From Rutpela maculata (lineage: Eukaryota; Arthropoda; Insecta; Coleoptera; Cerambycidae), in contig OW386287.2 in NCBI GenBank assembly GCA_936432065.2, positions 78,371,804-78,435,803 of the forward strand: a DNA stretch of 64,000 nucleotides, read 5' to 3'. The translations under genes and the position numbers were made by a program. Positions 46,776-58,283 of the stretch are shown piece after piece (the stretch's first letter is position 1; the number at the start of each line of letters is the position of its first letter). Below the pieces are notes generated by a model. It saw nothing but the letters and a program-made list of their open reading frames with translations, searched no databases and was not told the origin of the DNA.

Positions 46776-47397
46776 CAGTGGCGGCTGGTGAAATTTCAAT
46801 ATTTTTTTTCTCGTCTATGGCGCATGGGACCCATACGAAATTTGGGAAATAACGTCTAGAGAAGCACTTCTCTAATGACCCCTAAAAAGTTTTGAAAAAG
46901 CAGTTTGCGAAAAAATTTTTGAAAATTCGTTAGCCTCCCCTGGGTCTAGGAGCTCCTGTTTATTTTTATTTTTTTTTTTGTCATATGCATTTGACTTCTC
47001 ATAAAAATACAACAGATTTTGGAGTTTATGAAAATATTTTCATTACTAACTGAAATACAATGAACTGAAATGTTGTAATTTACAATTTAACAAATTACAA
47101 TATTTCAATTCGTTGTATCTCAGTTAGTAATGAAAATATTTTCATAAACTCCCAAATCTGTTGTTGTATTTTTATGAAAAGTCAAATGCATATGACAAAT
47201 AAAAATAAAAATAAATAGGAGCTCCTAGACCCAGGGGAGGCTAACGAATTTTTAAAAATTTTTTCGCAAACTGCTTTTTCAAAATTTTTTAGGGGTCATT
47301 AGAGAAGTGCTTCTCTAGATGTTATTTCCCAAATTTCGTATGGGTCCCATGCGCCATAGACGAGAAAAAAATATTGAAATTTCACCAGCCGCCGCTG
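46776..47397. mobile_element. 622-bp palindromic hAT MITE
   Basis: CAGTGGCGGCTGGTGAAATT and its complement CACCAGCCGCCGCTG form the ends, flanked by a perfect 8-bp duplication TTATCGAG (46768-46775, 47398-47405). Arms of ~300 bp share CGTCTATGGCGCATGGGACC. No coding capacity. Confidence 0.92.
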
Positions 47398-47499
47398 TTA
47401 TCGAGTTACAGAATATGTTTTTTACCTGGTTTTATTAATTTTTAAATTACAATTTGCCAAAGGCGAAAATATATCTGCAATATGTGGGAATTTCTTTTT

Positions 47500-47726
47500 T
47501 CAGGTTTAATAACTGATGAGCAGGGGGGGGGGGCGAAATAAACACATTTGCCACATTTGCCCTCATCTCAAAATTGATGAGCGGATGGGGCAAAATTAAA
47601 AAAAAAATGTTTGGCTTCGTCTCAAAATTAATAAGCGGAGGGGAGCGAAATGGCAAAAAAAATATTTTAATGCTCTAGCCCGGGGGGTTCTAGCCCCTTC
47701 TCCTTTTATCTACGCCCTTGCGATTT
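47500..47726. mobile_element. Probable hAT-like MITE fragment with G-tract
   Basis: A run of 12 G at 47523-47534 is followed by three copies of a CTCAAAATTGATGAGCGGA-like unit (47565-47640) and a CCCTTCTCC...CTACGCCCTTG end at 47726. That end resembles CAAGGGCGTAG ends of insect hAT MITEs. The left end was not located. Confidence 0.4.
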
Positions 47727-48339
47727 ACATTGAACATTTATTGTAGTGGATTCACTTTCCTTAAAACCGTCGAATTCAACGAAATCAAACAAGAGTAGGT
47801 ATCTTAGGTATACAGGGTGTCTCACCAGGAACTGCATCGATCGATATAGGAAAAAGTACGCACCAGAAAATTTTGAAAATTTAAGGAGCTACTAATGGCG
47901 GTGTGGCCAATCCAACTAAAATAACTATAAGCATCTGGCACTTCCGGTTATACCGGAAGTCGATACCAACTTGCTTATTTTAAATGGAACACCCTATATA
48001 TTTTAGGGTTTTCGAAAAGAGCATAAAATTCTGAGTCATAAATCTATATAGGATACCTTATGCCTAAACGCAGCCGTTTCAGAGATATTTGACATTTTAA
48101 TAAAAATTTGACACGTGTAATGGTTTACAATAACCTTTATAACTTTCTTCGTGTAAAAGATACTCACTTGCTTTTTGGCAAGTCGAAAGAACGCAAGGAG
48201 AGCTGCACTCTGCAATTGAATTACATTCAATAATAGTACACCAAGTGTTCCATTTTTGACGTTAAATTTTGTAAACTTCAAACCGCGAAAACTTGTTTAG
48301 GTCAAATGGAACACCCTATATTTTTTTACATCAAGTTAT

Positions 48340-48660
48340 ATAAAATTAAATTCCTTTTTTTCTGATATAAGCATTGTGGCATTAGTTCTTCATGATTAGC
48401 TCTCCTAATTGAATCCCGTGATAAGTTTTGAAATGCATTTTTTACTCTCTGCATACAATCTTCAATAGTTGTTAATGGGTTCTCATAAATTTTATTTTTA
48501 ATAGTTCCCCAAATAAAATAATCTTGAATTGATAAATTAGGCGGGCGAGGAGGCCATAGGAAAGGTCCATTATTGGCGATCCATTGATCATAAAAAGTTT
48601 CTTATAAAAAATTATTTACCAAATACCTACGCGTTATGTGGGGGAGCACAGAGCCATAGT
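48340..48660 (-). pseudogene. Transposase C-terminal fragment of the Tc1/mariner-like element
   Basis: The - strand reads LPHNARRYLVNNF, then WIANNGPFLWPPRPPNLS and IQDYFIWGTIKNKIYENP, TTIEDCMQRVKNAFQNLS. This is the 'PHxARR...GP..WPPRSPDLTPLDFFLWG..K..VY' block of insect DDE_3-type transposases. A frameshift or stop lies after VNNFL, and the upstream part is cut by the 48660 element. Confidence 0.8.
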
Positions 48661-50088
48661 TTTACTTCCATATCCAGATGAAGTATAGTAACGACAAAAA
48701 ATTTTTTTAAAATTTTTATTGTTCAAATAGGCTTATAATGTCATGAAACGTCGAGATTTTAAGTTAGAGCAAAAAAAAAATTTCTGTCTGTCGGTCTGTC
48801 TGTCTGTCTGTCTTTAACTTTTTTTTTGTGCGCACGTTTACTCAGGAACCGTTTGAGATATTGCCTTGAAATTTGGTACACATATGTACTTTAACGAGAT
48901 CTAGAACTAGATTATATTTTCATTTTGTTCCGTCGAAGGGTTGGGGGGTAAATTGGGGTAAATTTGGGGAAAATAGGTAAATCAAGCAGGTAAGAGTCCA
49001 TAAAATTGGTATTTAGTATATATAAGAGAAGCTAAGGTCTCGAAAAAAATTTTGACATTAGCCACCCCCATCACCACCCCCACCCCATTATTAAAGGGGA
49101 TGAAAAAAAAATGTGATTTAGTATGTGTACAAGAACCAGAAACCCAAAATATTTTTTTACTTCATCCACCCCCCACTACCACCCCCGCCCCACCGATGTG
49201 GGGTATCGTTTTATGGGTTTTTGAGGTAGAGGATTTCAAATATTATATTATTAAAGTTCCATATCTAAATTATTTCCACATACAAAATTTTTTCGTTGTG
49301 AGTGACTCCTTGGGCAGCGGTTTTTAAAATTATCTAGTATGCGTTTTACAGTGTTTGGTGACGGCTTCCGTTTTTGTGGATATCGAGTAGCAAATGTACT
49401 ACAAGTTCTTCATATTACTTTTATCACATTCTCCATAAATAAAACCGCTGCCCAAGGAATCACTACTTCCACATCCAGGTTTTCTATCCAAGTCACTCAC
49501 AACGAAGAAATTTTGTATGTGAAAATAATTATTTATGGAACTTTAATAATATAATATTTGAAATCCTCTACCCCAAAAACCCATAAAACGATACCCCATA
49601 TCGGTAGTAGGGTGGGGGTGACGATAGGGGGCGGTAGTGGGGGTGGATGAAGTAAACAAAATATTTTGAGGTTTCTGGTTCCTGTACACACACTAAATCA
49701 CATTTTTTTTTCATCCCCTTTAATAATGGGGTGGGGGTGGTAATGAGGGTGGCTAATGTCAAAATTCTTCTTGAGACCTTAGCTTCTCTTATATATACTA
49801 AATACCAATTTTATGGACTTTTATCTGCTTGATTTACCTATTTACCCCAAATTTACCCCAGTTCACCCCCCAACCCTTCGACGGAACAAGATGAAAATAT
49901 AGTCAATATCTCAAACGGTTCCTGAGTAAACGTGCGCACAAAAAAAAGTTACAGACAGACAGACAGAAATTTTTTTTTCGCTCAAACTTAAAATCTCGAC
50001 GTTTCATGACATTCTAAGCCTATTTGAACAATAAAAATTTAAAAAAAATTTTTGTCGTTACTATACTTCCACTGGATGTGGAAGTAAA
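48660..50088. mobile_element. 1.4-kb near-perfect palindromic element, TTTACTTCC ends
   Basis: TTTACTTCCATATCCAG and CTGGATGTGGAAGTAAA are inverted. Arms of ~680 bp share CGTCGAAGGGTTGGGGGG and AAAGGGGATGAAAAAAAA, and a (TCTG)n tract (48780-48810) sits in the left arm. The centre is near 49370-49400. It interrupts the mariner-like transposase. Relatives lie at 51491-52050 and 20660-21440. Confidence 0.85.
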
Positions 50089-50319
50089 AACAAATTCAAA
50101 AAGTCTTCGTGAGTGTAATTTAAATGCGGTGGCATTTTCTTGACATAAGTAAATGACCAGTGCCGGACTGGCCGACATTAGTTCAGTGAGATTTCTAGGG
50201 GGGGTGGGCCCGATTCACAATTGACCCTGCTTGTGAGGAGTGGTGGTTGTGGCTATTTGGCAGACGTAAGTCCCATAAGACATCGGAGTGACCGGAGGGA
50301 GAAAATATATTTACACTCA

Positions 50320-51049
50320 AAACTCCCCAGACCTGTAACTTTTTTATTTTTGAAGCGATGACCATGTTGGGCACATCAAATTGTAGACATTTTTAAAGCC
50401 TTTAAACATGCATATAGTGATTTAAAAATTTTTAAGAAATGAAACTTAATTTCTTTGAATATTTTTTTACCTCACCCTGTACATGAACTGTGTTAGTGTT
50501 TTCTTATAAAGGTTTTAATTAGATTCAATTTATGTTCTTAAAAAAAATTTTTTTTAATAACAATTTTGCAATTTCCTATTCAGTACATTTTAATATACGT
50601 TTGTTTTTAAAAATATTTATTTCTTTTGTTTCTTGTTGCTGTTTAGTTACGTTGAATATTGTTTGTGATTTGTCTTTTACAAATAAAGCACAAAATTATT
50701 ATTTGCATTCTTTTCAAAATTATTTTAAAACAATTCAGTTTGGAATCGGAAAGAGTGTTTTTAATTTATTTCTCTAAAACCAAAAAGAATTTCCAATACG
50801 ACTTAATAACATAAATGAAGCTAATTAAAACGTTTATAAGAAAACATTAACGCAGTTCACGTACAGGGTGAGGTAAAAAAATAATCAAGAAAATTAAGTT
50901 TTCTTTAACAATTAAAAAATTTTTTTTTTTAAATTGTACATATGTTTAAATGCCTTAAAAATATATACAATTTGATGTGCCCAACATGGTCGTCGCTTAA
51001 AAAATAAGAAAATTACAAGCCTGGGGAGTTTTAAGTGGCGCACCCTGTA
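50320..51049. repeat. Palindromic element ending CACCCTGTA
   Basis: Arms 50320-50490 and 50862-51049 share CAAAACTCCCCAG, CCATGTTGGGCACATCAAATT and TACCTCACCCTGTAC in inverted form. The right end reads TACAGGGTGCGCCACTTAAA on the complement. The left terminal bases have decayed. Confidence 0.6.
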
Positions 51050-51490
51050 TACAGGGTGGACCATTAATAACAGACCATAGTTCAAGGGTAGATTCTTTGG
51101 ACCAAAATATGAGGATATAACTAAACATGCTTTAGTAAATTGTTGCTTTGGAAAAAGATGCAGGGTGTCAAAATTGTATTTTTTTCTTGTTTTTGCAATA
51201 TCTCAACTACCTCTTGACCGATCTTCTCCCAATTTGGTAAGGAAACATTTTTTTAGCTAAGAAACAATAATTTATGTATTACATCACGCTAGCCCGTGGA
51301 GGTCGCCTCATGAACTATACCTCTTTATTTTTACGAAACGTAGTGGCACTTTTGATTAGAAAATCTCATGCAGGAGTCATTTCTACGTAAAAAAGTTACA
51401 CTTGATAGAACTTGATAATTCCAACTGTTTTCGAGAAAACTGCCGCATAGATCTTAAAAATTCTTTGAAAACAAACCCAATATGAAGAGG

Positions 51491-52050
51491 AAAAACCGCT
51501 GCCCAAGGAATCACTATTTCCACATCCGGATTTTCTATCCAAGTCACACAACGAAAAAATTTTGTATCTGGAAATAATTGTTTATGGAACTTTAATAATA
51601 TAATATTTGAAATCCTCTACCCCAAAAACCCATAAAACGATACCCCACATCGGTAGTGGGGTGGGGGTGGTGACAGGTGGTGGGAGTGGGGGGTAGATAA
51701 AGTAAAAAAATATTTTGAGGTTTCTGGTTCTTGTACATACACTAAATCACATTTTTTTTCATCCCCTTTAATAATGGGGTGGGGGTGGTAATGGGGGTGG
51801 CTAATACCAAAATTTTTTTTGAGACCTTAGCTTCTCTTGTCTACACTAAATATCAATTTTATGAACTCTTACCTGCTTGATTTACCTATTTACTCCAAAT
51901 TTACCCCAATTTACCCCCCAACCCTTCGACGGAACAGGATTCGCTCAAACTTGAAATCTCGACGTTTCATGACATTCTAAGCCTATTTGAACAATAAAAA
52001 TTTTGTAAATTTTTTTTGTCGGTACTATACTTCCACTGGATGTGGAAGTA
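51491..52050 (-). repeat. Half copy of the TTTACTTCC palindromic element
   Basis: Closely matches 49440-50088, from CCGCTGCCCAAGGAATCACT through the G-rich GGGGTGGGGGTGG stretch to ACTGGATGTGGAAGTAAA. A ~60-base segment around 51945 (the (CAGA)n part) is deleted. The other arm is missing. Confidence 0.75.
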
Positions 52051-53700
52051 AAATTGTATTTATTGAAAAGTGCGCTTTGGTGATGTTTTAGGTCTGTCAA
52101 AATGTCAAATTAATGAAATTGAACATATATTTGTTTTTTTTTTCGTCCGACCAGAAAGTACCTACACCCTTTCTGGAGAAATTATTCGTCAGAAAGTAAC
52201 GTTTTCCCGGGCTAGACCAGAAAATGACATTAAAGATCGGCAAAAGCTTTTCCGATCCCCGTTATTCTCGTTGCTCTGGAAACGAATTTGTGTTAATTGT
52301 TGAGATAAGTGTCAAATAGATAAATACACTTGACTTTTACGAGTTTTCAAAAGTCAATTCACAAGTTATGGAAAATATGGATTCAGATTTTGAAGCGCTA
52401 TAGGCATAAATTGAAGTTGTATAATAGTGTCGGTCGTAAAAATATTTTATTTAATTAGTATTCTTTGTCGTTGTATTTGTTAAAAAATTTATTGAAAAAA
52501 TAATATAAAATTGATTGTGTATGAGTGTCGGCCGAAAAAAAAAAAAAAAATGTACGTTACACAACCGAAAAACGGTGTTTTGCAGGTCTCCCTAAGCTTC
52601 CAGGGCTCACCTACGGTTCGCACTTGAATCGGCTTGGGTCAAACTGCAGAATACCTCTTTCCGGTCTTGTAACGTAAATTACTATTTACATCAATATTTA
52701 ATTCATTTTCATTCTCATCTTCGCATTCTTTTCCAACACGTCTTTAAGGATTACTGACCAGAACAGATGTTTTATTACCACCTAAATAGACCAGTTAGAT
52801 ATTTTATTGCCTGTAAACCTGCGAGACCGCTTTGATTGAATTTATCCCATTTTTTATTTATTCACATTGCAGTAAATACGAAAGTTTTAAATAAAAATGT
52901 GTTGAATCGGAAGAGCCCGGTAAGATGAAGGGGCCCTGTGAGATTTTTCTCACTATCTCACCTGTCCAGTCCGGCACTGTAAATGACTGACATTACTGAC
53001 TGTTTCTAATCATGGCTAATGTGACAAAATTTTTACTAGCAATTCTTGAATTTCTAAGAAAATCGCAAATATTTCAAAAAGTTGTAGCTTTAACCCCCAC
53101 AATGCTCATATCAGAAAAAAAGGAATTTAATTTTACATAACTTGATGCAAAAAATATAGGATGTTCCATTTGACCTAAACAAGTTTTCGCGGTTTGAAGT
53201 TTACAAAATGTAACGTTAAAAATGGAACACTTGGTATATTATCATTGAATGTAATTCAACTGTAAAGTGTAGCTCTCCTTGTGTTCTTTTTACATGCCAA
53301 AAAGCAAATGAGTATCTTTTACATTGTAAACCATTACACCTGTCAAAAATTTTTTTAAATGTCAAGTATCTCTGAAACGGCTGGGTTTAGGCATAGGATA
53401 TCCTACATGTTTTTGACTCAGAATTTTCTGCTCTTTTCGAAAATCTGTTCCATTTAAAATAAGCATGTTGGTATCGATTTCCGGTATAACCGGAAGTGCC
53501 AGATGTTTGTAATTATTTTAGTTGGATTGGCCACATTGCCATTAGTAGCTCCCTAAATTTTCAAAATTTTCTGGTACGTACTTTTCCCCATAACGATCGA
53601 TGCAGTTCTTGTGAGACACCCTGTATAGTACCGTCGCAGATATAAAAACGGCCTCAGGCTGTACCCGAAAGGATTATATATGCCAATAAAAACTTCAGAT

Positions 53701-54009
53701 CAGGCGCGGATTTATGGCGGGGGGGGGGTAACGGGAAAATTACTTCCCCCAAGATTCTGTAAACCATCAACTTTTGTTTTAAAATGTTATGAGTTTTGTT
53801 AATTTTGGGAAGAAAAAAATTTTAATGGGGTAATTACCCCCCCCCCCCCAAGATTGTGTAAGTTAATAACTTTCACTTAAAAATTTTATTTTTTAATTTT
53901 AGGATGAAAAAACTTTTTTTCGGATTTTTTCCCCTCCCCGCTCATTAAAAAATCTTGGGTTCAGTGTTAACCCCCCCCCCCCCAAGCTCAAGGTCCAGAT
54001 CGGCCCTTG
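53701..54009. mobile_element. 309-bp hAT-type MITE with C/G tracts
   Basis: CAGGCGCGGATTTATGG at the left, complement of CAAGGGCCGATCTGGAC at the right, flanked by an exact 8-bp duplication CTTCAGAT (53693-53700, 54010-54017). It contains three long G or C homopolymers (near 53720, 53840, 53972). Confidence 0.88.
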
Positions 54010-54318
54010 CTTCAGATATGGATAATTATTTTAACGGTGCGTGCGTTCATTAAATAATATCGCATTTTTGTATCAATTTATATAGGTACTTCTCTTTCTG
54101 AAAACTAAATATTTATAAGTAAATACCTAAATAGTTAATTATAATTCTTAATATGAGTATGAGTATCATAATTATTATAAACTGTAACTAAAATAGTTAC
54201 ACAGAAAACATGTTTATTGAAAAGGCTTATAGTCTGTGAACAAATGTCCAAAGAACTGGTCCCGTGGGATTTTTAATGATAAAGGTATGGGACTGGTATC
54301 AATATCTTCATAAAGAAA

Positions 54319-54641
54319 CGGGCCGGATTTACGTTTGAGAGGCCCATGGGCACTTCTTATGTGGGAGCCTCTTGTAATGCGCCAAAGTAATGATTTGAAA
54401 CAAATTTCATATAAAATTATTTGAGACTCGGTTTGCGACTTGGATGTTGTTACTCTTGTTGAATGGAAAGTTTAATTTTCTTAATTTGTAAATTAATTTT
54501 TTCTTGCGTTTTCATCTCCTTTCATTTGTGATTTTTTCATTTATTCCTAATTTTTTTTTACCATTTTTATATATTCGGGACCCCAATTACGTGGGGGCCC
54601 TGAGCACGTGCCCCAAGTGCCCTTATGTACATCCGCCATTG
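54319..54641. mobile_element. Probable hAT MITE, GGGCCGGATTTAC ends
   Basis: The left CGGGCCGGATTTACG is mirrored imperfectly by TGTACATCCGCCATTG at the right, with GGGCACTT words inside both ends. No clean duplication was seen, so the boundaries are approximate. Confidence 0.45.
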
Positions 54642-55001
54642 CCTAGATTACGAATTGGCTTGGTGATAACCTGTAGAATAGAATAAACTTTATTGCTGTA
54701 GAGGGTGGCCCATCTCTATAGGGGGTGAATTTTTTTTGCGTATTTTTTAAGTCTCACCCCACGAAAATATACTATTATACTAGGAATAATTTATGTCAAA
54801 GTTTCAGATAATTCGGTGAACGGTAACCCATTCAGGTAGAAATTTGTAGATAAAATTTTATTACGGTAATACACTTAAATTTTACTTAAAATACAAATAT
54901 CTACCTCTTTTTATTGGTGTAATTATTTCCTAGAAATTATTTGTTTTGGAAGTTTGGAAATATAATGCACCTACGGTAGGTTTTTATGTCAGTTTGCAAT
55001 T

Positions 55002-56694
55002 GTGTTTTACAGTGGTGACATTATAAGTTCTAGCATACGTTCCTTTTTGAAAAAACATTTAACGATGGCTGATGTTAGATCCTTACGAAAGGATACTTTC
55101 ATTTACTTAGTTGGACACTATTCGTCACAAATCATTGGCAATAAATTGCCGTCTAATAGACAAGTATTACAAGTGCTCTTTTATAACATTCGTGAAGTGA
55201 AGCTAAGTGTACATGAAAGTGCTAAATTAACAATAAAAGAGGTGTCAGTTTTTTGGGATAAAGCTCGCATTCCGACACGTCAGGATTTTCATTGTGTTAA
55301 ACAACTAGATAAACTTTATGCAGAGTGGAGGAACTTACAAAAATCGGCTAAAACGGCCAGTGCGGGAGGTAAAGAAAAAAATTTCGTTGAAAAATTGGAC
55401 GATCTCTTTGACATTTCTCATGCAAATGCATTGGAGTTGATGAAAATAGATGAAGATAAGCAGTTTTTAATTAACCAAAGAAAAAAGGGACGTCCTGGAT
55501 TTATGCATGGTATTGATTACCAACTTGCTTCTCAAGAAAAATCAGCTGAGGAGAAATTACAGAAATTATCCGAACGAATGCAACGAAGTCAACAAGAAAA
55601 AGCTAGATTAGAGGAAACAGTCACCTGTCCATCATCAAGTAGTAATTCAGCCGACTCCAACGAAAATGAAGATGAAATAATCGAAGCCCAAGAAGACTTG
55701 TTACAAGACCAGCCTGGCCCGTCACAGCCAAAAAAGAGGAGATTGTATGGAACATGTAACATCATCACACCAAAAATAGCCGCTGCATTTGATGCTTGCA
55801 AAATAAGCGACAGGTATGGAGTCCATATTTTGACGGCAGTAGCAGAAGCACTAGGACATGACACCACATCTTTGTCCATCAGCAGAACCAGATTTCAGCG
55901 CTCTAGACAACGCATCCGCGAAGAAAGAGCTGAAATATTAAAAACTGCCTTCGGTAATTCTGAATTGCCGGCCCCAGTCATCCATTGGGATGGAAAACTT
56001 TTACTTTCTCTCACTGGAATGGGAAATATCGATAGACTTGCTATCTTAGTTACTAGTGGAGATATTGAAAAACTACTTGGAGTACCAGCTTTGCCCAATT
56101 CAACTGGAAGAGAACAGACTGAAGCAGTTTATGATGTGCTTTGTGAATGGAATTTGGACGAAAAGGTAATAGCTTTGTGTTGTGATACAACAGCATCAAA
56201 TATGGGTTGTATAAATGGGGCAGCCACACTATTGCAACAAAAATTAGAAAGAGATATTCTATATTTTCCTTGTAGACATCATATTTTTGAAGTGGTTTTG
56301 AGAAGTGTGTTTGACACAAAAATGCCTTCCTCATCTGGTCCAAATGTGCCACTATTTAAACGTTCTAGGGAATTTTGGCCTAAAATAGATCAAAATAAAT
56401 TAAAGACTGGATTTCAGGTATCAAAAATTAAACACATTTTACAACCAGTTAAAGCCGAAATTGTAAAGTTTCTAAATGCAGCTTTAACTTTGCAACAGCC
56501 TCGTGATGATTATAAAGAATTTTTAATGCTTTCTAAACTTTTTGTTGAAGAAGAGCTCACTCACACGACATTCTATCAACCAGGGGCATTTCATCATGCA
56601 CGTTGGATGGCCAAAGCCATTTACTGTCTAAAAATATTTTTTTTTCCAAGATCAGTTCCAACTAACTAAAAAAAATAGGTATTGAAGATATATG
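55002..56694 (+). pseudogene. hAT-like transposase, N-terminal piece, interrupted
   Basis: 555 open codons; a better start is the internal MADVRSLRKD at 55065. An alpha-helical N-terminal part and a Ser/acidic linker (~residues 205-235) precede an RNase-H-like core: IHWDGKLL (Asp ~330), ALCCDTTASNMG (Asp ~395), FPCRHHIFEVVL (C-x2-H from ~424) and HHARWMAKA (Arg-Trp ~534). The order D, D-x3-SNM, CxxH, RW is that of hAT transposases, but the C-terminus lacks a clear hATC domain and the 5-bp duplication is shorter than the usual 8, so the family name is an inference. Two compensating homopolymer shifts (poly-T ~56636, poly-A ~56672) and the insertion at 56695 break the gene. Confidence 0.8.
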
Positions 56695-57069
56695 AGTGAA
56701 TAAATGATATTGACATTTGGTATGGCCCATGCAAAATTATCGTGAAAAATAAGCTAAATTTTAAATAAAATATGCTAAACAATTAGCAAAATATGCGTAT
56801 TTATTGGACCACTTATTAAAATTGCAAAACTACTACCTAACTTCGAATAATTAAAAAAAATACATCCGAAATGTCCATACCCTGGCCTGCCCCATTACCA
56901 AATTCCCTAAACAAACATTAATTTTTGTTCCAAATATAGATAAATTAATTGTTTTAAGTATGAGTAATAGTGTAGTAACCTATTAAAGAACGAATAAAAG
57001 CAAAATTTATTTTATGACACGCTAAAATACATGGAATAAAAAATTAAATATCTCAACCCCCATAATAAA

Positions 57070-57490
57070 GTGTCACCTCCCCTGGCATAGTTCAAATTAT
57101 TATATTCGGTTTTTAAAAGAAGCGCCGCGATTTGGCTTCTAACCACACTAACAAGCTCAAGGGCAAGTTAGGAAGACAACATTTAGTTACATGCAGTTCT
57201 TTGCTCCAACACGTTTAGTTGAGCAGGAGTTGTTACAGTGAGGTTAGGTGCCAGTGAATTGTGTCTCTCTCCTGGTATGTATATTTTTGTGAAAATATTT
57301 AATTTTTTGTGTGCAATATCATGAAAACACAAGCAAAACGGCCTAATTATCCTGTAGACAAAGATGGGAGGTATAATGTTTTGACTTTTAATAATATCTT
57401 TGGTTTTGTAAAATTTTGTCACTTCCCTGGCGTCTTTGCCCTGGCCATTTAGGTGCCAGGGGAAATACAGTATTGTCAGGGGAAAGACAG
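57070..57490. promoter_or_regulatory. Left cluster of CCCTGGC iterons in nested transposon
   Basis: TGTCACCTCCCCTGGC (57071), TGTCACTTCCCTGGC (57417) and TTTGCCCTGGCC (57435), then in reverse GGTGCCAGGGGAAATACAG (57452) and TTGTCAGGGGAAAGACAG (57473). They lie upstream of the start codon at 57578, so they may bind transposase or form the promoter. Confidence 0.55.
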
Positions 57491-57577
57491 TTGTTTAGTT
57501 ATTGTCTAAAACTAGTTAAAATACAAATATTTTTAGTTTTGTATTTCTTACAGATTCACTTATATTAAGTAAGGAAT

Positions 57578-58283
57578 ATGGCAAACATAAAAAAAAAAAC
57601 AAATTAGAGAAGAAAGACTTCAAAAAAAAAGAGAAGCCGAAAGATTACGGTACCAGCGTTTAAAAAATGATGTCAATAAAAATGCAGAATTAAAAGAAAA
57701 AGAAAGACAAAAGTATTTGAGGAAAAAAGAAAAAGGACAAGTTAAAAGTGTCAAAGATATGACCCCTAGACAGCAAAGAACCATAAGAAAAATTTGGCGA
57801 GAAAAAACAAGAAAACGCCGCATTCGTCTTCGTATGCAAAACTCTCAAAATATAGTTACCCCACCTACTACAGATAACGAGGAGCAGCAACGTCCACGTC
57901 AACAAGGAGAAGATAAAAGAACCCTAGCCGCTAGTACTAAGGCATTACGACAAAGAAAAAAGCGCAACAAACTAATAAAACATCAAAAGCAAGAAATAAA
58001 AATGTTACGAGAAAAAGTTAAAACTTACAAGAAAGCAATTAAGCGTTGTGATAAGAAAATGCGAAAAATCATGTTGACTCCAAACTCAAAAGTTGAATCT
58101 TTAATAAGTGATGCTAAATCTAATAAAGTGGAAGAAGTTAAGAAAACGTTATTATTCGGTGAGGTGATGACAAGGCAACTAAAAGAAAATCTAACAAACA
58201 TTTCGAATGACCAGGAAAATAAGATATTTAGGAAAGTGATCAGTGAATATAGCAAAGAAATACAATGTTTTAACTCAAATTAA
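57578..58283 (+). pseudogene. N-terminal part of novel transposase-like protein
   Basis: ATG at 57578 starts MANIKKK, but an A-tract (57588-57599) shifts the frame. The following reading (REERLQKKREAERLRYQRL) continues to 58283. The chain is very basic, with MTPRQQRTIRKIWREKTRKR, then a Gln/Arg linker and a coiled-coil-like KALRQRKKRNKLIKHQKQEI. This is a DNA-binding N-terminus by inference. A second one-base shift near 58255 (…AGCAAAGAAATAC…) leads into the long frame starting in the overlap. The shifts could be true decay or homopolymer errors. Confidence 0.6.

Larger units (their letters stand above)
50158..52979. mobile_element. 2.8-kb hAT element with internal nested fragments
   Basis: CAGTGCCGGACTGG at the left, CCAGTCCGGCACTG at the right, flanked by the 8-bp duplication TAAATGAC (50150-50157, 52980-52987). 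There is no intact transposase. The interior contains at least two other elements (50320-51049 and the start of one at 51050) plus a partial copy of the TTTACTTCC palindrome. Confidence 0.88.
47811..53625. mobile_element. Tc1/mariner-like element with long inverted ends, host to nested inserts
   Basis: TACAGGGTGTCTCAC at both ends in inverted orientation, flanked by TA (47809-47810, 53626-53627). Inverted arms extend for about 500 bp (47811-48360 against 53090-53625), sharing ACTTCCGGTTATACCGGAAG and AACACCCTATAT. A degraded transposase lies on the - strand at 48340-48660. Two further elements (48660-50088 and 50158-52979) have inserted. Confidence 0.8.

Noticed and set aside
48780..48812. 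(TCTG)n microsatellite as a regulatory element
   Set aside because: It is part of the palindromic element and is mirrored in its other arm.
49052..49762. Paired + and - frames starting MTLATPITTPTP
   Set aside because: The same sequence read in both arms of the TTTACTTCC palindrome; G/C-rich repeats give chance open frames.
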